A stretch of 64,000 nucleotides of DNA from Megasphaera sp. AM44-1BH (lineage in GTDB: Bacteria > Bacillota > Negativicutes > Veillonellales > Megasphaeraceae). Position 1 is the stretch's first letter, and the number at the start of each line of letters is the position of its first letter. The stretch lies in NCBI RefSeq assembly GCF_003467125.1, contig NZ_QSFA01000001.1, positions 124,001 through 188,000 of the forward strand, in the 5' to 3' direction. Positions 8,657-16,102 of this stretch are shown piece by piece. Both the position numbers and the translations under genes were made by a program. The notes beneath the pieces were generated by a model. The model saw nothing but the letters and a program-made list of their open reading frames with translations. It did no database searches and was not told the origin of the DNA.

Positions 8657-8961
8657 GGTGTCACCTGCCTGTGTTCCTGAAAAACTCTGCATATATCGGC
8701 AATTGCCGCCTCTACAGCAGCCGTATCGCCAAATATGGCTATGACAATGAGATTCTGAGGGCAGCTGCCCCGGATATCTTCGACGAAGACACCGGCAGCT
8801 TTTTCTGCGATATCGGCAGCTACGATCATATCAATAAGCCTTCCCTGCACGAGTCCGACGGCATCAAAGCCACTCATGTCGTGTGAGGCCGGAGACCCCT
8901 TGCGCCGCATGAGGATATCTATCGTTCCCGGTGAAGGTGACTTGATGATTTTCCATTCCAT
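8653..8961 (-). CDS. Small BMC-domain shell protein, probably circularly permuted
   Basis: From the ATG at 8959-8961 (GAGGCGG upstream, 10 bases after the eutJ-like stop) the protein is 102 residues. It opens with W-K-I-I-K-S-P-S-P-G-T, followed by a BMC core (V-G-L-V-Q-G-R-L-I-D-M-I-V-A-A-D-I-A-E-K-A and F-G-D-T-A-A-V-E-A-A). The short beta segment before the core is similar in placement to the EutS/PduU permuted class, so I call it a permuted hexamer. An upstream in-frame ATG would add 40 residues of basic sequence read from the neighbouring gene and is rejected. Confidence 0.85.
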   Translation of the reverse strand: MEWKIIKSPSPGTIDILMRRKGSPASHDMSGFDAVGLVQGRLIDMIVAADIAEKAAGVFVEDIRGSCPQNLIVIAIFGDTAAVEAAIADICRVFQEHRQVTP

Positions 8962-8971
8962 AGAACCGCCT

Positions 8972-9814
8972 CTATTCTTCCAGCTGTTTACAATTGAGAG
9001 CAATGCCGAGCGGCGTTGCAAACATGGGATTCTGTGGTTTGCGCGTCGGAAGTCCCGTCCGCTTTTCAATGATGCTCTCAATTCCCGTCAGACAGCACGT
9101 ACCGCCTACGAGATAAATTTCTTTCACATCATAATCCTTGATGTGGCGGGTAATGATGGACGATACTTTTTCAATGACCGGCTGCAGGATCGGCAGGATT
9201 TCGCGGTGATTCCCCGGATTTCTTTTATACAATTCAGCCTCTTCGAAAGGCATCTTGTAAGCGCCGGATACGACGAGGGAAAAATGCGTGCCCCCTGTCG
9301 GTTCATCGGCTACGTATACAACCTTGCCATCTTTTAAAATCGCAATTCCCGTCGTACCGCCGCCGATATCGACGATGGCGCCGTTTTTAATTTTCAGGAC
9401 AGCGTTGGCAGCAGTCGGTTCGTCAAGCAGATTGGTCACTTCAAAGCCAGCGCCTTCGACAACGTGTTTGATAGCACCTGAATCGAGATCAAATGTACCC
9501 GGTGGAAGGGCTGCCGCAGCATACCGCAGTTCTGTTCCCAGTTTCTTTTCCAGGTTCTCCTTCATTTCCCGAACGATGCGGATAGCTCCCAGATAGTCCA
9601 CAATCATGCCATCTTTAACGACACTGGCATAGCGGTATTCCCCGGCAACGGGACAAAAGTTCTCATCGAGGACGGCGACGACGATAAAGGCCGTACCGAG
9701 ATCGACACCCGTATAATACACAGAGGACGGTTTTGTCACCGGATGTTTGACCACATTTTCAAACTCTTTGATTATTTCATTGCAATACGTAAAATCTGAA
9801 TTTAAAGTACTCAT
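8972..9814 (-). CDS. eutJ: EutJ-like actin-fold (Hsp70-type) accessory protein
   Basis: The 280-residue protein has the actin/Hsp70 ATPase pattern: G-V-D-L-G-T-A phosphate-1 loop at about 36-42, D-E-P-T-A-A-N near 132, D-I-G-G-G-T-T-G phosphate-2 and G-G-T-C-C-L-T-G adenosine motifs. EutJ is a putative chaperone of ethanolamine loci with no proven biochemical role; assembly or loading of cargo is a reasonable guess. The ATG at 9812-9814 overlaps the previous stop as ATGA, and twelve upstream in-frame codons are not needed. Confidence 0.9.
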   Translation of the reverse strand: MSTLNSDFTYCNEIIKEFENVVKHPVTKPSSVYYTGVDLGTAFIVVAVLDENFCPVAGEYRYASVVKDGMIVDYLGAIRIVREMKENLEKKLGTELRYAAAALPPGTFDLDSGAIKHVVEGAGFEVTNLLDEPTAANAVLKIKNGAIVDIGGGTTGIAILKDGKVVYVADEPTGGTHFSLVVSGAYKMPFEEAELYKRNPGNHREILPILQPVIEKVSSIITRHIKDYDVKEIYLVGGTCCLTGIESIIEKRTGLPTRKPQNPMFATPLGIALNCKQLEE

Positions 9815-10482
9815 ACTGAACCTCTCATATAGTTTCCCATCATGATACAAAGGACATCGTTCAGGCTGTGGAGAATATGTATCAGCCCTTCATACCGTTC
9901 AGGCCCGGTATCCCTGTGCCAACTCTGTGTTTCCATCACGAGAGGCTCCAGCATCTGCAGATACGTACGGAGATGATTCAGCATCAGAAGTTTGGCGCGC
10001 AGGGCCTCGTCTTCCGGTAATTTTTCCAGGCCGAGCGGAAGGACCGTGTTATCTGCTTTTTCATGAAGTTCACTTTCTGTACAGTTCCAGAAGGTAAGGG
10101 CCGGCGGAAGTTCTCCTTTTTCACAGGCCATCCGGGTCCGCTGCAGCGTCCTGGCCAGCGCCGTAAAATCTTCGGCAGCCAGATGTTCGCCATGGCGGGA
10201 AAACCATTCTGCTGTCAGCAGGATGAGCGACTCGGCATGTTCCAGTGTATGCCACAGTTTCAGCAGCTGCCACGATGGTACAGATTCCGTTTCTTCATCA
10301 ACCGGTACCGTATCAGTTTTTTTTCCTTGTTCGTCTTCCCGTGCAATTTCACAGGGGATACGCCGGTCTGTCAGGAATTGTCTGGCCCCCGGTGTCAGCC
10401 GGTTGTCTGCTGCCAGATAATACGTCGTAAACGGTTCTTCGTGATACAAATCCCGTAAATCCATTTCCGTTATATATCGCAA
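9811..10482 (-). CDS. EutT-like protein lacking the metal-binding cysteines
   Basis: The 223-residue protein resembles EutT (ATP:cob(I)alamin adenosyltransferase) at both ends. The N-terminus has I-T-E-M-D-L-R and R-L-T-P-G-A-R-Q-F-L. The C-terminal helical part has L-L-M-L-N-H-L-R-T and a final L-N-D-V-L-C-I-M-M. The Cys-Cys-x2-Cys metal motif of EutT is missing; only scattered single Cys residues occur. The surrounding pathway is B12-independent, so cobalamin adenosylation is doubtful and a structural or assembly role is possible. The start is TTG behind AGGAGGTGATACAT. Confidence 0.75.
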   Translation of the reverse strand: MRYITEMDLRDLYHEEPFTTYYLAADNRLTPGARQFLTDRRIPCEIAREDEQGKKTDTVPVDEETESVPSWQLLKLWHTLEHAESLILLTAEWFSRHGEHLAAEDFTALARTLQRTRMACEKGELPPALTFWNCTESELHEKADNTVLPLGLEKLPEDEALRAKLLMLNHLRTYLQMLEPLVMETQSWHRDTGPERYEGLIHILHSLNDVLCIMMGNYMRGSV

Positions 10483-10508
10483 TGTATCACCTCCTCTTGT
10501 GTATCATG

Positions 10509-10952
10509 TCAGCCGGCATGAGTAGCTGCCAGCCGTTCTTCCAATGCCGCAAGGCCAGCCCCTGTCCGGAGAGAAATGGGAAGGATAACTTCTTGTACAC
10601 CACATCGCCGGAGCTGTCTTATGCATAGATTATAGTTCTCCGGATGTTCATCGCATTTCGTGATTACGCCCGTAACCGGACAAGTAAATATACAGGCAAA
10701 TCCGGGAGAATATACTTCGACAGGCCGTGATTGATCCACCAGAATCAGTACATGGGAAGCTCCCTGCGATAAAGCGATGATGTATTTATACATCCAGGTA
10801 TTTTCCAAATACGCACCGGGTATATCGATGGTGCGATTGCCATAAATGGCATCCTGTGTTTTGCGCAGCGGCCGGTCCGTCCGGTTCAGCCAGTTGGCCA
10901 GAGTCGATTTGCCGGACTGTCCTGCGCCTATAATCATGATGCGCTTCTTCAT
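10509..10952 (-). CDS. eutP: EutP/PduV-family GTPase-like protein
   Basis: The 147-residue P-loop protein has G-A-G-Q-S-G-K-S-T at about 9-17 (Walker A), a D-I-P-G-A-Y switch-2 region near 48-53 and T-K-C-D as guanine-specificity motif near 98-101. PduV is reported to bind the microcompartment surface and influence its movement; EutP is reported as an acetate kinase in one system. Which applies here is open. The ATG overlaps the eutS-type stop (ATGA). Confidence 0.9.
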   Translation of the reverse strand: MKKRIMIIGAGQSGKSTLANWLNRTDRPLRKTQDAIYGNRTIDIPGAYLENTWMYKYIIALSQGASHVLILVDQSRPVEVYSPGFACIFTCPVTGVITKCDEHPENYNLCIRQLRRCGVQEVILPISLRTGAGLAALEERLAATHAG

Positions 10953-11299
10953 GTCCGTGTAATGTCAGCAGGTGTGAATCCCAGCAGCGTTTCCAGCGTC
11001 GTATTGATGGCTTTCATTGCCGTCTCCACACTGGCCACATCGCCGGAAATCACCAGGGAACCGGTGAACCGGTCCAGGAACCCGATTTCCACATCCGACG
11101 CCTTGGTCGCTATATCAGCCGCGATAATCGCCGTCTCGCAGGGAGTCAGTGTCGCAATGCCGATAGCGCCTTTTCCTTCGATTCCCAGCCGTTCGTAAAT
11201 CTCTTCGACCGGGGATGCGATGACATGGGCCAGTGTCACCTGCTTTCCGGGGACATATTCCTGAATAATGCGCGTCTTGTTTTCAAATTCATCTGTCAT
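10949..11299 (-). CDS. eutS: EutS/PduU-type permuted BMC shell protein
   Basis: The 116-residue circularly permuted BMC protein has R-I-I-Q-E-Y-V-P-G-K-Q-V-T-L-A-H, the N-terminal strands that build the small beta-barrel on EutS/PduU hexamers, then A-I-G-I-x-T-L-T-P-C-E-T-A-I-I-A-A-D-I-A. I choose the ATG at 11297-11299 because GGAGGCG is correctly spaced. An ATG seven codons earlier overlaps the cutD stop but has no Shine-Dalgarno. The barrel may cap the hexamer pore or bind cargo. Confidence 0.93.
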   Translation of the reverse strand: MTDEFENKTRIIQEYVPGKQVTLAHVIASPVEEIYERLGIEGKGAIGIATLTPCETAIIAADIATKASDVEIGFLDRFTGSLVISGDVASVETAMKAINTTLETLLGFTPADITRT

Positions 11300-11319
11300 A
11301 GGCACGCCTCCATCTGGCA

Positions 11320-12285
11320 TTAATGCCTGATGACTTTGGCATCCATACCATATTCTTTAATCCAGCTTTCGATGCGGTCCAGATCTTCTTTTGTCATGGA
11401 CACATCTTCTTCGATACCGTAGGGTTTTCCCAGTTGTTTATACTTATTGACTCCCAGCTTATGATAGGGCAGGAGATCGACTCCGAGAAAATTCGGACGC
11501 CCCTGGAACGGCTTCAGGAATTCCATGGCCCGGCGGATGACATCTTCTGATGTATTCAATCCTTTTATCATTGGCATACGGGCTTTGACCCGGTACCCGC
11601 GGTTTATCAATTCTGTCAGATTATGGAGTATTTTTTCATTACGCACTCCGGTCAGCATCTCGTGCTGATCAGAATCGATATTTTTAATATCGTATAAAAA
11701 CAAATCATTGAACCGGGCTATTTCCAACAGAGCGTCCAGACCTGCATATCCGCAGGTTTCGATAGCCGTATTGATTCCCAGTTTTTTACATTCCATGAGC
11801 AGATTGGCTGCAAAGGCGGACTGCATACATACTTCACCGCCGCTCAGGGTAACACCGCCGCCGGAGCTTTGGTAAAAGGCGACATCCTGCTGGATAAAAT
11901 CGAGGACCTCTGACAGTGTCAGATCCCGTCCTACTACGTTCAGAGCCTGTCTCGGGCAGACACTTTCGCAGGTACGGCAGCCTGTGCAGTCTATATCGCG
12001 ATGCAGTTTATGTTCCGGCCGCTCTCCCGTATCGTCTATATAGTGAATCTGAACGGGGCAGCCGGGAACACACTTGCCACAGTGGATGCACAATTCCTGC
12101 TGGAACATAACCTGATACTTCCGTTCCAGCCCTTCCGGATTGGCACACCAGCGGCAGCGGAGCGGGCAGCCTTTAAAAAAGATAATGGTGCGTATGCCAG
12201 GTCCGTCATAGATGGAATATTTCTGCATATTGAATATTCTTGCTTTTCGTTCCAATCTCCGGAACTGTTGTAATCCCATACTCAC
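11320..12285 (-). CDS. cutD: Glycyl-radical enzyme activase CutD (radical SAM)
   Basis: The 321-residue radical-SAM enzyme would abstract hydrogen from the glycyl-radical Gly of CutC. The SAM-cluster motif C40-x3-C44-x2-C47 is followed by two ferredoxin-like 4Fe-4S sets (C66-x2-C69-x2-C72-x3-C76 and C100-x2-C103-x2-C106-x3-C110), as in pathway-specific activases. A G-G-G-V-T-L-S-G-G-E SAM-binding motif occurs at 142-151. It lies 90 bases downstream of cutC with an intercistronic hairpin between. The start is GTG at 12285 with AAGGG at 5-base spacing; an ATG two codons later is also possible. Confidence 0.95.
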   Translation of the reverse strand: MSMGLQQFRRLERKARIFNMQKYSIYDGPGIRTIIFFKGCPLRCRWCANPEGLERKYQVMFQQELCIHCGKCVPGCPVQIHYIDDTGERPEHKLHRDIDCTGCRTCESVCPRQALNVVGRDLTLSEVLDFIQQDVAFYQSSGGGVTLSGGEVCMQSAFAANLLMECKKLGINTAIETCGYAGLDALLEIARFNDLFLYDIKNIDSDQHEMLTGVRNEKILHNLTELINRGYRVKARMPMIKGLNTSEDVIRRAMEFLKPFQGRPNFLGVDLLPYHKLGVNKYKQLGKPYGIEEDVSMTKEDLDRIESWIKEYGMDAKVIRH

Positions 12286-12325
12286 ACTTTCCCTTCAGGA
12301 ATTATCGGTCATACCTTCCGGAGCC

Positions 12326-12355
12326 GGCAGTTCCGGCCCAAGGAACCGGACTGCC
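12326..12355 (-). promoter_or_regulatory. Intercistronic stem-loop between cutC and cutD
   Basis: An imperfect hairpin (GGCAGT with one bulge, then CCGG) sits in the 90-base cutC-cutD gap. It lacks a T-run on the minus strand, so it is not a standard terminator. It could stabilise the cutC transcript or lower cutD expression, which would fit the need for more lyase than activase. This is inference. Confidence 0.4.
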
Positions 12356-12375
12356 ATTCTTCCGGATGTATGAAT

Positions 12376-14955
12376 TTAGAAATGATCCAGCATGGTACGG
12401 CTGATAATTTCATCCTGCACTTCTTTACACAATTCAACGAAATACGCACTGTAACCGGCGACACGGATAATCAGATCCCGGTATTTGTCCGGTTCTTTCT
12501 GTGCCTTCTTTAGTACTTCATTATCGACGTAACTGAACTGCATCTGGCCATTGCCGAGGATAGATGCAGTACGCAGCAGTGTAATCAGGCCGTTTTCCCC
12601 TTCCGGTGTTTCCAGGATACCTTTGAGGAGTTTGAAATTGTGAACCATACCGATGGTCATAGCATCACAATTCATCTTGCTGACCGACTTGATAATAGCT
12701 GTCGGGCCGAGTTTATCGGCACCCTGGGTCGGGCTGATACCATCGGAAAGCGGGGTCCAGGCCAACCGGCCGTTCGGCGTCGCACCAGTAAGCTCACCAA
12801 TAGGAGTATTATTGGAAATGGACAGTGTACCGTGACTGAATTTAGCATAGAGCATGTCAAATTTATTATGTTCATCTTCCGTCCAGTTGACGATATCGGC
12901 AGCGATGGAATCGACATAATTATCATCATTCCCGAATTTCGGTGCATTCAGGCAATCAGTCCGCAGCTGGTCGAAACCTTCAAAGTTAGCATCCATGGCT
13001 TCTTTGAACTGTTCCAGCGTATATTTCTTTTCGTCATATACCAGCTTTTTGATGGCTGCCATGGAATCGGCGTACGTGCTGAGGCCGGAGAAAATGAGGC
13101 CCGGACCGCTGTTGACCATAGCACCGCCTTCGGTAACATCCAGGCCTTTTTCCATGCATCCTTCGACGAGGCTGGACATGAATGGCTTCGGTGCATAATC
13201 GCGGTGTACCCGCTGGCTGATGACTGTGCCGATAGCCGAAAGGCGGATAATGTGCTGAATCTGCTTTTTAACGGCTTTATCGAAATCTTCATAAGTCCTG
13301 AACTGGCTGAGGTCACCCAGATCAAGGCCCTGCTTCGTGCCGTGCCATCTCATGACGCCGTGATTGAATACGAATTCAATAGCGATAGGCCACTGGGTGT
13401 AACCGGTAGACGTCCACTGATAAATACGGCCCGACTTCTGCGGTTCGACGCAGCCCATGAGGCAGTAATCCCGGGCATCTTCCAGAGAGAACCCTTTGGC
13501 CAGCATCATCTTGATATGCGTGTCATCAAAATGGCAGGCCGGGAAGCCCATGCCGGCGCGGACAACATCGACGATTTTCTTCATGTATTTCTGTGGCGAC
13601 TGATTGTGGATCCGGCAGGCCAGGGATGGCTGGTACATCTTGATGAAGCGGACGGCATCCATGATAAGGTAGGTCAGATTATTGCAGGCATCTCCGCCAG
13701 TCCGTTTCTGACCACCGATAGTGCAGTTTACGAAAGGCTGATAGCCGGCAAAATATTTGGCCGCTGCTTCGCTGGAAAGCCACATGATTTCCGAGCACTT
13801 GATGATAAAGCAGCATAACAACTCGAAAGCTTCTTTTTTCGTAATGCGGCCGGCTTCACGGTCGGCTTTATAGACGGGATATAAATACTGGTCGAGACGG
13901 CCGAGAGAAATACCGGTCTGATTTTCAGCGATGTTAAACAGGGATTCCATGGTCCATACGGACTGGAGACCTTCATGGAAGGTACGGGGTGGATTGGCCG
14001 GTACATGAGCCATGATATCCGACAGCTGATATAATTCCTGGCGGCGCTGGGGATTGCTTTCCTGGTCGCCGAGCTGCTTGGCATAATCAGAAAGGCGTTT
14101 TGCATAGGCGAGGACGCCGTCGCAGACCATGATTTCGGCTTTATAGAAATAAATCTTGTCGATGTCCTTCGGCCGGTCCATATTGAGGGTCTTCAGCTTT
14201 TCCATAGCTTCCTGCCGCACGCCGTTGACGCCTTTCCTGACCAGGATGACGTCATATCCCGGGCAGGTATCGCCGCCACCATTTACCTGATGATAGGACA
14301 GGTCACTGACAAAGGCTTCACCGGAAAACGACCAGATACCGGCTTCTTCGTACTGCTTTTGGCAGATTTCATCGAGGCTGCGTCCTTCCCAGAAGGGAAA
14401 TACTTTTTCCCGTAGTGTCCGTTTATCTTCTTCGCTGATCTGGAACGGGTCCTGGGGACGGGTAGACATGGTATCCAGTTCGTCGCGGATCCAGCGCCAT
14501 GCAATCTCCGGAGATACGCTGCCGGCACGGGGACGGCCGCAGGGATGACCGATGATCAGTTCATCGGGCTGGATGAGAAGCGGTGCCGTTTCGCAGGCTC
14601 TTTTAAAAGCCAGGGCACGGAGCATCTTGAGCGGCAGGCCGGCATTATTCCGGTACACTTCTGTCGTGACGACGGCACGCTGTACAGAAACGCTGGGCTT
14701 TACTTTCAGATAGGCTGCTTTCAGTCGTTCCAGACGCGGTGTCAGACCCGTAATTTCTTCATCGTCATCGATGGCATTATGGAGATGCTGTGGTGCCGGT
14801 GCGGCAGATGCCATGCCAGCTTTGCCGCCTGAAAGTTGTGCGGAAATACCGGCAAACAACTTCATGACGGCTTTCTTTTCTTCTGGCGACAAATGAGCCG
14901 TCGCCTGTGCAAATTTACTGGAGAATTCTTTTTCGTCCAATTTTCGTTCCCTCAC
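12376..14955 (-). CDS. cutC: Choline trimethylamine-lyase CutC (glycyl radical enzyme)
   Basis: The 859-residue lyase cleaves choline to trimethylamine and acetaldehyde. The active-site residues known from Desulfovibrio alaskensis CutC (Tyr208, Asp216, Phe395, Cys489, Glu491, Thr502, Tyr506, Gly821) are all present here at +13: Tyr221, Asp229, Phe408, Cys502, Glu504, Thr515, Tyr519 and the radical site Gly834 in R-V-A-G-Y. The G-C-V-E-P-Q signature separates it from propanediol dehydratases and pyruvate formate-lyase. Length fits the short type-I form. Residues 22-41 make an amphipathic helix before an Ala/Gly-rich linker, a likely encapsulation peptide. GTG at 14955 is given; a TTG five codons on (14940) has the better Shine-Dalgarno (GAGGGA). 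Confidence 0.97.
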   Translation of the reverse strand: MRERKLDEKEFSSKFAQATAHLSPEEKKAVMKLFAGISAQLSGGKAGMASAAPAPQHLHNAIDDDEEITGLTPRLERLKAAYLKVKPSVSVQRAVVTTEVYRNNAGLPLKMLRALAFKRACETAPLLIQPDELIIGHPCGRPRAGSVSPEIAWRWIRDELDTMSTRPQDPFQISEEDKRTLREKVFPFWEGRSLDEICQKQYEEAGIWSFSGEAFVSDLSYHQVNGGGDTCPGYDVILVRKGVNGVRQEAMEKLKTLNMDRPKDIDKIYFYKAEIMVCDGVLAYAKRLSDYAKQLGDQESNPQRRQELYQLSDIMAHVPANPPRTFHEGLQSVWTMESLFNIAENQTGISLGRLDQYLYPVYKADREAGRITKKEAFELLCCFIIKCSEIMWLSSEAAAKYFAGYQPFVNCTIGGQKRTGGDACNNLTYLIMDAVRFIKMYQPSLACRIHNQSPQKYMKKIVDVVRAGMGFPACHFDDTHIKMMLAKGFSLEDARDYCLMGCVEPQKSGRIYQWTSTGYTQWPIAIEFVFNHGVMRWHGTKQGLDLGDLSQFRTYEDFDKAVKKQIQHIIRLSAIGTVISQRVHRDYAPKPFMSSLVEGCMEKGLDVTEGGAMVNSGPGLIFSGLSTYADSMAAIKKLVYDEKKYTLEQFKEAMDANFEGFDQLRTDCLNAPKFGNDDNYVDSIAADIVNWTEDEHNKFDMLYAKFSHGTLSISNNTPIGELTGATPNGRLAWTPLSDGISPTQGADKLGPTAIIKSVSKMNCDAMTIGMVHNFKLLKGILETPEGENGLITLLRTASILGNGQMQFSYVDNEVLKKAQKEPDKYRDLIIRVAGYSAYFVELCKEVQDEIISRTMLDHF

Positions 14956-14965
14956 TTTCTCTTTC

Positions 14966-16102
14966 TCAATAAGCCGCTTTATAAATAGCTATGATATCTT
15001 CTTTCGTAGGCGTACGGGGATTCGACGGCGTACAGCGGTCGGCCATGGTCTGCTGTGCCATGGTTTCTGCCGCAGCCATGAATTCGTCTTCCTTGATTCC
15101 CGCCGCTTTAATAGATGACTGGATGCCCAGATCCCGTTTCAACTGGTGCACTGCCTGCAGAAAATTGACATATCCTTCGCGGGTCGTCCGGGCAGGCAGT
15201 CCCAGAACCCGTGCCAGCTGTCCGTACTTGGCTGCGACCTTCTGATCCGATGTATCTCTGAGGTTGGCATTATATTCGATGACCGCTTCCATCAACAGGG
15301 CATTGGAACGGCCGTGGGACAGATGGAACGTGCCGCCGAATGCATGGGCCATGCTGTGGGTAATCCCCAGATTGGCATTGGTAAAGGCCATGCCGGCCAG
15401 ACACGATGCCCGCTGGATACATTCCCGCGCATCCTTATCTTCGGGATTGCGGTAAAAACGGACCAGATTATGGCAGATCATATAGACGGCTTTTTCCGCC
15501 AGAGCGTCCGTGCAATCCGTCGCTTTATTGGACACATAGGCTTCCACGGCATGAACCAGCGCATCGAGGCCAGTATCGGCAATGACGTGGGGCGGCAGAC
15601 TTTTCGTGCACGTAGAATCAAGAATGGCAATATCAGGAGCCATGAGGCCATCAATCAGTGCCGTCTTTTTCCCATTGATGGTAATGACCGAAAAATCTGT
15701 CACTTCCGATCCCGTACCGCTCGTCGTCGGAATGGCAATGAACTGAGGTTTGTCAAAAGACTGCCCAGTCTTGGATACGGCCTGGTGCAGGAAATAAATC
15801 ATGGCTTTGGCCGTATCCATAGCCGACCCGCCGCCGAGGGCAATGACCGTATGACCATGATGTTCCATGTAATGTTCCAGGGCATTCATGACGGCCATGA
15901 CGTCCGGTTCCGGTTTGATTTCCGTAAATACATCGCACTGGACACCGGCCGATTCGAGATAATCGACAGCCTGTTTCAGATAGCCCAGTTTTTCCATGAT
16001 GGAATCGGACAGGATGAATGCATTTTTGCTTTTTATTTCGCGTAAATATTCGAGGGAGCCTTCGTCGAAATAGATTTTAGGCTTGATCTCAAATTCCTTC
16101 AT
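14966..16102 (-). CDS. Iron-dependent alcohol dehydrogenase of the microcompartment
   Basis: The 378-residue group III (Fe-type) alcohol dehydrogenase is of the PduQ/EutG class and should reduce acetaldehyde to ethanol, regenerating NAD for the aldehyde dehydrogenase. It has the A-L-G-G-G-S-A-M-D-T-A-K nucleotide motif at about 89-100, P-T-T-S-G-T-G-S-E-V at 125-134 and metal-binding residues including D-T-G-L-D-A-L-V-H-A-V-E (Asp/His) and H-S-M-A-H-A-F-G-G near 250-258. The ATG follows GGAGGCGATAA. It starts directly at the preceding gene's stop codon. Confidence 0.93.
   Translation of the reverse strand: MKEFEIKPKIYFDEGSLEYLREIKSKNAFILSDSIMEKLGYLKQAVDYLESAGVQCDVFTEIKPEPDVMAVMNALEHYMEHHGHTVIALGGGSAMDTAKAMIYFLHQAVSKTGQSFDKPQFIAIPTTSGTGSEVTDFSVITINGKKTALIDGLMAPDIAILDSTCTKSLPPHVIADTGLDALVHAVEAYVSNKATDCTDALAEKAVYMICHNLVRFYRNPEDKDARECIQRASCLAGMAFTNANLGITHSMAHAFGGTFHLSHGRSNALLMEAVIEYNANLRDTSDQKVAAKYGQLARVLGLPARTTREGYVNFLQAVHQLKRDLGIQSSIKAAGIKEDEFMAAAETMAQQTMADRCTPSNPRTPTKEDIIAIYKAAY

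Noticed and set aside
9811..10482. Functional cobalamin adenosyltransferase EutT
   Set aside because: The essential Cys-Cys-x2-Cys motif is missing and no B12 enzyme is encoded nearby.
12640..13818. 392-codon plus-strand frame inside cutC
   Set aside because: Shadow of the strongly conserved CutC reading frame on the opposite strand.
12376..14955. Propanediol or glycerol dehydratase instead of CutC
   Set aside because: G-C-V-E-P-Q with Thr515, Tyr519, Tyr221, Asp229 and Phe408 matches the choline lyase active site.
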